A stretch of 64,000 nucleotides of DNA from Phoronis australis (lineage: Eukaryota > Phoronida > Phoronidae), in contig NMRA01000513.1 of NCBI GenBank assembly GCA_002633005.1, positions 131,702 through 195,701 of the forward strand, given 5' to 3'. Below are positions 25,801 to 37,800 of this stretch, piece after piece. The notes beneath the pieces are model-generated. The model worked only from the letters and a program-made list of their open reading frames with translations. It was not told where the DNA came from and ran no database searches. The translations under genes and the position numbers were made by a program. Within the stretch, counting starts at the first letter, position 1. The number at the start of each line of letters is the position of its first letter.

Positions 25801-28800
25801 AGATCAAGGCTGTCTCAGTGCTGGAGCCAAAAAGTTCTGTCCCTGAGCAAGCCACTTTAACTCTGTTGCTCTACATTCAGTTTGTGTCGTGAAAAGTGAC
25901 TTTAAGATTTAAGACAGAAATCTGGTCTTAACCTCCCACTTCACAGTAACTAACTAGAAATATTTTATGCAAACTATCTCTATTAGAAGTAATTTGTACA
26001 AGTCATTCTCAGAGGCTTTGGATATTTCCTTTTATCTTTAACGCATTTGCAATTTTAAAAGTGAGCTTCTTTTTAGGTTTCAAAAACAATTATATAGTAT
26101 ACATTCCTGTTTGATTACAGTGAAAAGCGGGATTTTTTGCATGCCTTGTTAATATTTATGTCTCAAATCCATTGTTTTTTAAACCTAAAAAGAGTCTCAC
26201 TAGTCTTTTTAAATGGCAACTGCGTTAATAAGACTTTAATATAAAGTAAGATCTAATTAATATTTTTTCTGAAATGGTTGTGTGGGGGCGTAAGACCAAT
26301 TTTTTTACTTTAGTCTTAATTCACATTTCATGAAAGCAGACCCTTAGTTGACCTGGCAGCATCAATGACTACCAGCCAAGCTGGGAAGTAACCTGCGACG
26401 GACCAGTATCTCTTGCAGGGTGACATGAATAACTCTCATCCACTAGTGAAAGATTTCTTTCAATATTTTTCTTACCCGTCATGGGTGTGTGGGGGGTGTG
26501 CGTGTGGGAGGGCGTCGTCCCGCTGTGTCCCGTTACGCTGGTGTGAAAGCCGGACGTTTCGTGGGAGGGGGGAGGTGTAGTGAGACCACATGCGAGGGAT
26601 GGGCTCCAGAACGTGTTGAGGTAACTACTGGACAGCAATAGGCTCTGCTCAGACAACTGTGACTGACTGCGGACGACTTCCTCTAAAAGATAACATTACT
26701 TCGTTCAATAATAAAGCCACAGGCAAAATATATTTTTTATTTTAGGAAACAACCCGTGAAGGACTAGCCACACGTGCTAGAGTCGAAAAACTGCACTCAT
26801 AATGCAGAAACCACATAGGAACCGACCTGTGGAGGATTCACTTTTTCGTTAGCCATTACCGCAGTGCCAACAAGTCTCATTCAGTTAATCCAAGACTGCA
26901 TACCGGAGAAATAGAAAAATAAAAATAAAAGTAGTACGTCTCTGGTGAAATGGATCGTGTAAAATTCATGACAAGCTCCACGAAAGACTGCGGATCAATT
27001 CACCTTCCCTACCTTGACACGAATGTGACAGGCTGGAATCTCTGTGTTCCAAGGAGTACTGTATTGACGAGTGCCTGCGGCTGGTCCATTCATCCCGCAT
27101 TCCTTCCACAGGGTCCAATGACATGCGGGCACACTCTATGACAATGTCGTGTGTTTCCAACTTCTTCCACCTAATCCGACAAGAATTTGATGCTACACAG
27201 AAAACTGATGCCAAGAAAAACGGCAAAAGTCACTTATAGGGCTCACGGATTTTGAAAACCAGTTTGATGGCCATTATTCAGATAATAAAACTGGTTCTCA
27301 AAATACGGAGCCCCAGTAAAGTGACTTTTACCAGAAAAGCTACCCTGCTTAGAATCCAACAGCACACAAAACTAACACGATTCTTCACCTTATGGTAGCA
27401 GAACATTTTATTTCAGACCACATAAAAATAAAATATTACTGTCCATTTCAGTTCAAAGTTGATGTTGAAAATCGAACGTTTTTAATTCTTCACACCAAAC
27501 TGCTTAAATTTCAGCCTAAAAAGTCGCAGTAAGTTCTGCAAAGTTATGCCTCTAAAATCTTGGAAATTTCTGCAAATTGACAAAAATTCTTGCTGACATC
27601 GATCACTCCAATATCTTCTGGGGAAATTTGGGTTCAGCGGAGAGCTTAGGAAGGACTTTACAGCTCGACAAGCCCAGGAGTCTGTGATTGACTGGCTTCT
27701 TTTTGGAAATAGTGCAACAAAAATGGCCATGTACCTTCTCCTGACCTCCTCAAAATGTTAACAGACAATAGATTCACTTGGCTTCGGCATGAAATGTGTA
27801 ATTTTACTGGATTCCTCTATTGACAAAGGTATGAAAGGGTTTACGAATGAGAGTTAGACCACGTTTGTAAAACATGCTCCAATTTCCAACTTCTGACAGA
27901 ATAATCTCCCTTACGTGGGCCAGTCTTCCTGTCAGAACAGACAATATGTCAGTTACATTTTATCATCTTAATAGATTAATTATTACTATGTCAGTGACCT
28001 GACTGATTATTAATAAACTCATACCTGCTCGAGCAGAAAAACTAGACAAAAACATCCCCCTAACATCATAGACTTAGCGTTGGTGAACCATAAAAATAAG
28101 TTATGCGTTAGGCATAAGTGGTGAATAAGGTGCTGTTCTTACCATTACAGCTTTTGCTCCAGTGCATATTCACTACACAGAGGCTGGATGGCAGAATGCC
28201 CCAGACACCCCGTATTCCGTGCATAACTCACCTAGATGTAGGTGACCTACCTGTCGGCCGTGCCTTCGCGTTCTTTCGAGGACAAAATCAGCAGCGGGTG
28301 AAACCGTATCCTCTCCAGCAGAGGCTAGAATAGCGACACTGTCTGATGAGAAATGTGCACAGGACTGTTGACCACTAAAGCTAGCACTGATTAGAACAAA
28401 AACGACACTATGTGAAGGTTTTTAATGCACGACAAAAAATGGCAAAATTTCACAAAAACACACTACACTAAGAATTTTTCCTTCCACTCCCCTACCAAAG
28501 TTCTATTACTATAATTCTTATAAACCACTGATTTTTCTCAAATTATGCAGAACGACGCTATTGGTCACATAAGGCTAACCATGATGGGTGCTTTAAAATT
28601 TTACAAAAGGGCGTGTCTTATGGAATACATGCCCTGCAATTAAAACAACTGTTAAAACATTTATGAAATGCATCAAACGTAGAAGTCGCAATTAACCATT
28701 ATGATCTACACCTGGAGATTTCTAAGATATCTGCAAACGATTGTGGGAATACAGAATTCTAAACAGAAGGGCAACAACCAACGAAACTATAGAAAGCACA

Positions 28801-31800
28801 CCAGGCAACAGGTGGCGAGTAAAACAGATATACCACAATGCTCCAACTGTAAATATTAGGTAACTGCAAACAACTTATGAAAATTGGCTTTCAGGCTTCA
28901 CACTCAAGATCCCCTTAATGTTGATGATATTCTTCATAATGAAATACGAATGACTGAGAAGAGAGCCTGAAGCCTGAAACTTGACCAACCAGACCTGACG
29001 TTTCTCTGTACGAGACTGCATCAACAAGATGAGGAAATACCTTGATGGTTTCGTCAAACATGTTCCTGTTCTCCCGTCGACTGTAGAATGCACGGAGGTA
29101 GTCGAGGAAACGGCAGGGGTACATACCGTAGAGCTTGTGGAAAAAGCTGGAGATGGCGACATTGAGGTGTAACAGGAATACCTGCGGCACGTTACCTGGG
29201 AAAATATTTTCACAATTTTCAGTTTTCTCTAGTTTCTCTAGTTGCACTAGTTTCACTAGTTTCACTAGTTTCAAAAGTTTCAGTAGTTTCACTAGTTTCA
29301 ATAGTTTCACTAGTTTCAGTAGTTGCACTAGATTCACTTTTGATGATTACACTAGATTCACTTTTGATGATTACTTTCATTTTTATCATTTTGATTATTT
29401 TTATTATTTCTATTATTATTGTCATTACAGGCAACATGGATACAGCATAGATCAGAACAGGTTTGCCAGTTTGATAATTATTTTCTAATGGGATTACCGC
29501 TTCTCGTTTAGTGAGCAAACGACTTACTTGTCGGAAATAAAGCCATAACTCACAACAGGCACCACTACTGAATAACGATGCCTTTTGCACGAGATCACAC
29601 GTCCGTCAACCTGGCACTACAACTTAATGTCATTCCATGATTTTGACTACGCTCACACAAATAATGATTCTTGAAGTAGAATTCCAAAAAATACAAATTA
29701 CAACAAATCAATTAGACATTTAATAGAGTGGAGCTTGCTTAATGTCACACCCTCGATTTTGATGTAAGCATCATATATGATAATAAGAGTGATACTGCTT
29801 TAATTCCATTCAGTGCGTTCCAACTTGGCGGTGATCGTAACGACTCTCATCAGTCGATCACGATAGGAGTATAGACCAGCAGGAAGACAGCTAAACAGGA
29901 AATGACTATCACGGTTGCACAAGTTGCACAAGTTGCACTAGTTGCACTAGTTGCACTAGTTGCACTAGTTGCACTAGTTGCACTAGTTGCACTAGTTGCA
30001 CTAGTTGCACTAGTTGCACTAGTTGCACTAGTTGCACTAGTTGCACTAGTTGCACTAGTTGCACTAGTTGCACTAGTTGCACTAGTTTCACTAGTTTCAC
30101 TATTGATTAATACTTTATACTTTTTATCATTTTTATTATTTTTGTCATGATGAGCAACATGGATACAGCACAGATCAGAAGAGGTTTGCCACTTTTATAA
30201 TTATTTTCTGATGGGATTGCCACTTCTCGCTTAGTCATTAGTATTTGACACCATTTAATACAGTGGAGCCTGCTTAATGTCACACCCTCGATTTTGATGT
30301 AAACATCATATATGATAATAAGAGGGATACTGCTTTAATTCCATTCCTTGCGTTCCAACTTGGCGGTGATCGTAACCACTCTCATAAGCGGATCACAGTA
30401 GAAGTGGAGACTAGCAGGAAGACAGTGAAACAGGAAATGATTATCATGATGATCACAGTTATCACGGTTATCACGAATTGCCCGAGTTGCCCTAGTTGCT
30501 CTAGTTGCACTAGTTGCACTAGTTTCACTTTCGATTATTACTTTTATTTTTATCATTTTTATTATTTTTATATTTTTATTATTATTGTCATGACGGGCAA
30601 CATGGACGCAGCATAGATCAGAACAGGTTTGCCACTTTGATAATTATTTTCCTATGGGAATGCTGCTTCTCGATTAGTGAGCAAACGACTTACTTGCCGG
30701 AAATAAAGCCATGACTCACGACAGGCACCACTACTGAATAGCGATGTCGCTGTGCCTTATGCACGAGATCACACGTTGTCAACTTGGCACTACAACTTAA
30801 TGTCATTCCATGATTTTGACTACGCTCACACAAATGATTCTCGAAGTAGAATTCAAAAAAAATTACAAATTACAACAAATCAATTAGGCACTAAAACTTT
30901 CCAGTGCGCTCCGTGACTGAATTTTCAAAAAAGCGGTTAAAGTTGGTACAAAATTACTGGAAAGATGGTAGGTATACAAATTTGCTAACAGAAATTAACC
31001 CAAAGCTGATGAGGATCACTTCTGGAGCTTTTTCATGGAATTCAAACTAAATTACTTTATTTTCCATTTGTTGTCATTACCATTACTGGCCACTATATGT
31101 GAAAACGACCCACCAGCTGACAAAAAGATTATTTTTGATGGAGACCAATTAAATGACTAGTACTGAGAGATTAGAATTGATCTCTGATTGTGGTGAGACC
31201 TGGCAGTTCATTAGTTGCTTAAGGCCACTCTCTTCACATACAGTGACTCCATCTTTCATTATAAACATTAAATATAAAAACAATAGCGGACAGTCATGGA
31301 TATATCAGGTGAGAGCTTGCGTGATCTTGCATTTTTGCAGTCCCTTGCGTCTATGGAGCGCAGGTCGAGTTAACAGACAAGCTCAATTTAGTCATTAGTA
31401 TTTGACACCATTTAATACAGTGGAGCCTGCTTAATGTCACACCCTCGATTTTGATGTAAACATCATATATGATAATAAGAGGGATACTGCTTTAATTCCA
31501 TTCCTTGCGTTCCAACTTGGCGGTGATCGTAACCACTCTCATAAGCGGATCACAGTAGAAGTGGAGACTAGCAGGAAGACAGTGAAACAGGAAATGATTA
31601 TCATGATGATCACAGTTATCACGGTTATCACGAATTGCCCGAGTTGCCCTAGTTCCACTAGTTGCACTAGTGTCACTGGTTGCACTGGTTGTACTGGTTT
31701 CACTAGTTTCACTTTTGATGATTACTTTTATTTTGATCATTTTTATTATTTTTAATATGTTTATTATTATTGTCATGACGGGCAACATGGACACAGCATA

Positions 31801-34800
31801 GATCAGAACAGGTTTGCCACTTTGATAATTATTTTCCTATGGGAATGCCGCTTCTCGATTGGTGAGCAAATGACTTACTAGTCTGAAATAAAGCCATGAC
31901 TCACAACAGGCACCACTACTGAATAGCGATGTCGCTGTGCCTTATGCAAGAGATCACACGTTGTCAACCTGGAACTACAACTTAATGTCATTCCATGATT
32001 TTGACTACGCTCACACAAATAATGATTCTTGAAGTAGAATTCCAAAAAAATTACAAATTACAACAAATCAATTAGTCACTAAAACTTTCCAGTGCGCTCC
32101 GTGACTGAATTTTCAAAAAATCGGTTAAAGTTGGTACAAAATTACTGGAAAGATGGTACGTACGCAAATTTGCTAACAGTAGTTAATCCAAAGCTGATGA
32201 GGATCACTTCTGGAGCTTTTTCATGGAATTCAAACTAAATTACTTTATTTTCCATTTGTTGTCATTACCATTACATTACCATTATGTGAAAACGACCCAC
32301 CAGCTGACAAAAAGATTATTTTTGATGGAGACCAATTAAGTTACTAGTACTGAGATTAGAATTGATCTCTGATTGTGGGGAGACCTGACAGTTCACTAGT
32401 TGCTAAAGGCCACTCTCCTCATATACAGTGACTCCATCTTTCATAATAAACATTAAATATAAAAACAATAGCGGATAGTCACGGATATATCAGGTGAGAG
32501 CTTGCATGATCTTGCATTTTTGCAGTCTCTTGGGTCTATGGAGCGCAGGTCGGGTTAACAGACAAGCTAAATTTAGTCATTAGTATTTGACACCATTTCA
32601 TACAGTGGAGCCTGCTTAATGTCACACCCTCGACTTTGATGTAAACATCATATATGATAATAAGAGGGATACTGCTTTAATTTCATTCGGTGCATTCCAA
32701 CTTGGCGGTGATCGTAACCACTCTCATAAGTGGATCGTGATAGAAGTGTAGACTAACAGGAAGACAGCTAAACAGGAAATGATTATCACGATTATCACGA
32801 TTACCCCAATTACAGAGAGTACGAGTACCACGAGTACCACTTTTAGCACTAGTTTCACTAGCTTCACTAGTTGCACTAGGTGCATTAGTTTCACTAATTA
32901 CACTAGTTGTACTAGGTGCATTAGTTTCACTAGTTTCACTTTTGATTATTTTTATTTTGATCATTTTTATTATTTTCATTATTTCCATTATTATTGTCAT
33001 GAAGGGCAACATGGATACAGTATAGATCAGAACAGGTATGCCACTTTGATAATTATTTTCTGACGTGATTGCCGCTTCTCGTTTAGTGAGCAAACGACGT
33101 ACTTAGTTGCACTAGTTGCACTATTTGCACTAGTGCAACTAGTGCAACTCGTGATAATCGTGATAGTCATTTCCTGTTTAGCTGTCTTCCTGCTAGTCTA
33201 CACTTCTATCGTGATCCACCTATGAGAGTAGTTACGATCACCGCCAAATTGGAACGCACCGAATGGAATTAAAGCAGTATCACTCTTATTATCATATATG
33301 ATGTTTACATCAAAATCGAAGGTGTGACATTAAGCAGGCTCCACACTATTAAATGATGTCAAATATTAATGACTAAATTTAGCTTGTCTGTTTACCCGAC
33401 CTGCGCTCCATAGACGCAAGAGACTGAAAAATTGCAAGATCACGCAAGCTCTCACCTGATATACAGTGACTCCATCTTTCATAATAAACATTAAATATAA
33501 AAACAATAGAGGACAGTCACGGATATATCAGGTGAGAGCTTGAGTGATCTTGCATTTTTGCAGTCTCGTGTCTATGGAGCGCAGGTCGGGTTAACAGACA
33601 AGCTAAATTTAGTCATTAGTATTTGACGCCATTTAATACAATAATAAATTTTGATGTAAACATCATATACGATAATAAGAGGGATACTACTTTAATTTCA
33701 TTCCTTGAGTTCCAACTTGGCGGTGATCGTAACCACTCTCATAAGTGGATCACGATAGAAGTGGAGACTAGCAGCAAGACAGCTAGACAGGAGATGAGAT
33801 ATTATTACCCCTGGTATCCAGATACGATTAGGAAAATGAGCTTGTGAGAAATTACGCTACTTTTCACACAGAAAAGTGAAGGCACACGTCATGCTAACAA
33901 GCAGAAGAGAATTGATGTCGCTGATCTTTTAACGACAATATCGAGGAATGCGTCAATAAATCACGACATTAAGCGGGTTATTTCNTTACCATTACTGGCC
34001 AGTATATGTGAAAACGACCCACCAGCTGACAAAAAGATTAATTTTGATGGAGACCAATTAAATTACTAGTACTGAGATTAGAATTGATCTCTGATTGTGG
34101 GGAGACATGACAGTTCATTAGTTGCTTAAGTCCACACTCTTCACATACAGTGACTCCATCTTTCATAATAAACATTAAATATAAAAACAATAGAAGACAG
34201 TCACGGATATATCAGGTGAGAGCTTGCGTGATCTTGCATTTTTCAGACAGAAAAGTGAAGGCACACGTCATGCTAACAAGCAGAAGAGAATCGATGTCGC
34301 TGATCTTTTAACGACAATATCGAGGAATGCGTCAATAAATCACGACATTAAGCGGGTTATTTCACATGGTTTTAATGGCAAATAAGTATTTAACATTTCA
34401 TAACAATGACTGGGATATTCCATTATTGGGCATGACATTAAGTGACCTCCACAGCATTTAATAAACAAGTCTCACCTGGTTTGTTCGTACTGAACGCCAC
34501 CAGTCGACTGAAAACCTCAAAGATGCTGTCGAGATACGGTATGACGCCGTAAGGAATCATGGGAAGTATTGTGCAGAGAATGAGGAGCCCGCAGTTGAGG
34601 GTAGGGACGTCATTGTCGTGCTGCAATAGATCATCGTCACTGCAAAAACATCAACTACGAATTTGAAATTTTCTTAAACGAGAAGAGAATTGCAACAGCA
34701 CCTGAACTAAGTTCCTGACATTCATACTATTCCTGACCATTCAGAGACAGGTAAAACACAAATTTACAACACACAGCTATAGGAAAGAGGGCAAATAATG

Positions 34801-37800
34801 GTCAGGGACCACACATTTTGAGAACCAGTTTTCTCCACTGAATAACAGGCATCGAACTGGTTCTCAAAATCCAAGACCCCTGTAAGTGACTTTTGCCCGG
34901 AAATGTGTGCGAAAGTTAATCAACACAAGCCTCATTGGTGCCATCAATAAAGAAATCCGAATTACAGCTGCACACCAGGAACTCATCTAGCGGCCGTCCT
35001 GGCCGTCCTTGGGACGGCCCTTTTAAAAAAATGACGGCTTTGGACTGCACGGCCAAGACGGAAAAAAGACGGCCTGTTCCAAAACAACCTCGGCGAAAAT
35101 GAAGGCTAAACAAAGAATTTTATTATTCCTTATTAATAAATTTTATTGAAACCTACGGTTCATTGTTTAAGTTTGCTAAATATTAAGAAATAACTCGACA
35201 TTAGGAACTTTTGCCGTCTATTTTACTATATTTGTCACAATGACGATCGGCAAATACTGGCAGCCATCTTTGGGGAAAACCTTCCTGTTCTGTGACGTCA
35301 AGGTGACTTCATACGGAATCCCCGCACGACCAGTGTCGAGAAATATTGCATCCAGCGCTAACTACCCGTACATGGACATTTAATCTTTGAAATTGAAGAA
35401 CGCACACCCGAAGTTCAAAGGATTTGCCGTATCCTTAATGCTAGCTGCCAACGCGGAAGTTGAAGCGGCACTCGATGTATTCGACGGAGAGGCCAATTTG
35501 AAATAGCTGAGAACGTACACTTCGAAAAAAAAATGATACCCGCTTAAATTCTAGCATTGACCTGCCGTACAAATGCCATCAATGTCGTTGAACATGCAAA
35601 CCAGATAAAACTTAGCGCAAACTTCCATAGTTTGTTTGCATAGTTCCGTTGCAACTCGAATGAATGAATGAAAAAAATATTGAAAAATCCGCAAGGCCGA
35701 ACGACTTGTTGAACAAGAAAAAGACATGCAAATAAGATGCAAGGAAATGACCTGATTTATGTAACAAATTTTTCCTCGGCGGTCGGGGGGAATCCCCCCC
35801 ACCTCCCCCCCATCAGTGCTGAGCGCCTCAGATTTGCGCTTTGCACAACTCGTCAGTCTCACGAATTTGGACCCAAAATTTTCAAATTCTAGATGAGTCC
35901 CTGCTGCACACACAAACAATTTGTTCAATTCACTGTCAAAATTTTCTCATTTTTAATAGCAATTTTAATGGCATTTTAATGGATACTTCCAAACTGTGGG
36001 CACAAAGGATCTTGGTCCTGACCTATACTCCAACCTGGGATTTCTGCTAATGGTGGAGAGATCTTTTCTGACTTAACAATATGTCACGTGATGGGAGCAG
36101 CATAAGGCGTGTAAGAAGACCTAATTCTTACTTGTACGCTATCAACGTGCCGATTTATAACATTTATTTAGTATTACATTGATTTAGTGCTAACATCACA
36201 TTCATTCAAAGAATTAACATTTCGATTTGAGCAACCACCGAGACAAATAACTACAGTGAACAGTCTCGATCAAAATCTACAGCTTTTCTCTGGCTAAACA
36301 CCACATTACAGTCCTTTTAAACTATTAGTAACGCGCCCTCAATATCTGTTATTAAGATTACCTTCAGAGTCTTGATGAGGAGCCCAAACAGGGGATCCTT
36401 GACGATACGGTGTAGCCATGGTGGTTGTTTGCTTACAACGTGACTCAGAATCTTGAGCGAGGGCAATCTTGTACATTGGTACTTAATGCAATCGTGAAGT
36501 TTCTCGAACAAGTGCTGTACAAACATTCATAAAAAATTATTACTAGACAGTATTACATTTCAATTTAGTAACTTTTACAGTACACATTCTCTGTAATTGG
36601 TAGAAAGCCCGAAAACTATGATTTTTGACACGTCACCCTGTGTTTTTGGTAAAATTTAGGTAGACAAAGATGCACCAGATGTGGAAGTTTCAAAGTTTGG
36701 AATTTGAGAAAAATCTTAGACTTAAATCAAAAATGAACTTAAGTCAGTTTCTTAGAACATGCCCCAATACAACACACCAGTACACATTGAGCTTTGGCTT
36801 ACAAAGGGTCATGTGATCTTGTTGTAGACCGTTTGAATTGTACATGGTGGAAATTTTACATCGTCAATCATTGTTAGGTAAGCATGGTTTGATGTTTGTT
36901 ACTCCATGCACTAAACAACAACCTAATATCAGTTTGATTATTTGTGGCAATATGAATGCACTCATGTTCAATAAGTCACGTGATGTGGCCAACAGGTGGC
37001 GAGCAGACCAGACTTAAAAATTTTTGAGATATTTGTGGCAATATTACTGTGAAAGTCGCCTTTAGAAAAGCAAGGGAGAAAACTGAATGTTGTATCCCCA
37101 TTAAATTGTTTTACATCGGTTAATGCCACACAAAAACCACCTGTTCAAAAGATCTTTCATTTAACATTACATATTTTACACATCAGGTCACAAGGAACCA
37201 TTTCTAACCGTTTGTTTTGTCTAGACTTGAACACTGCAGGTCGTAGGTCACATCATAATGTGAAGGGTCACGCCCCCTTGACATAACCTCACTCACAAAG
37301 CAAAGTGAAGAAAAACAAATTGTCTTTGTGACACCATAACTGGTGGGCCAAGTGATCAAGACACAGGCACAACTGTACAGCACTAAGACAGTCAATAGGT
37401 ACAGCAATGTAGTACCACTAAACAATGAAATTAGTGCAAAAATACACATTTGTTTCACGAATTTTATAATTACGGCCATTCTTTGAGACTCCAGCAGCTT
37501 TTTAACATTGCTGATCTTTGAAGAGCCGACAGGGTTTGAAAATGATAGCCGTGTTTAACTTAATTTTTTAGGGTTCTCTCTAAATGTATGGCCATTTTTA
37601 GTGAAAGGGAACATTGAAATGGAATCATAATTGTTTCAAATTTTTAGAAAGCTACACCGAGGTCTGCCAGTGTGTATAAGTGGCAGACAAGAACACTTAA
37701 AAAATAAAATCCACATACAAGCTTACAGTTCTTGTGTTCCAAATTCTGAGCCGTCTGCCCAAAAACTTTTACCTTTAATATATTTCCAGCAACCTTCTTC

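Larger units (their letters stand above)
29196..34475 (-). repeat. TSC1 intron 4: expanded pogo-like terminal-repeat array
   Basis: Nearly the whole 5.3 kb intron is repeats. A terminal-repeat-like sequence ACAGTGGAGCCTGCTTAATG with TCACACCCTCGA occurs at about 29725, 30261, 31418 and 32603 (forward) and 33321-33345 (inverted). A diverged inverted end lies at 34431-34454. The units at 30261 and 31418 repeat with periods of about 1,157 and 1,185 bp. The ends resemble those of pogo/Tigger-type Tc1-mariner elements (CAGTNGAACCTC...TTAA), which is a family-level inference. No transposase frame is present, so all copies are non-autonomous. Confidence 0.7.

Noticed and set aside
27171-27192. Longer version of TSC1 exon 7 using GTGTAG|CATC
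   Set aside because: It breaks the phase from exon 6 and adds residues with no counterpart, while GGATTAG|GTGG restores the conserved RRWK.
28136-28200. Alternative TSC1 exon 6 near TGTAATG|GTAAGA
   Set aside because: It gives a stop or wrong phase; the exon at 28251-28324 matches human residue by residue.
29902-30150. Open frames reading repeated VAL (plus) and QLV (minus)
   Set aside because: They are the 9-bp minisatellite read in frame; a period that is a multiple of three gives open frames without selection.
37204-37479. Hydrophobic 91-codon minus-strand frame
   Set aside because: It is inside TSC1 intron 2, lacks splice support and shows no family features; probably chance.
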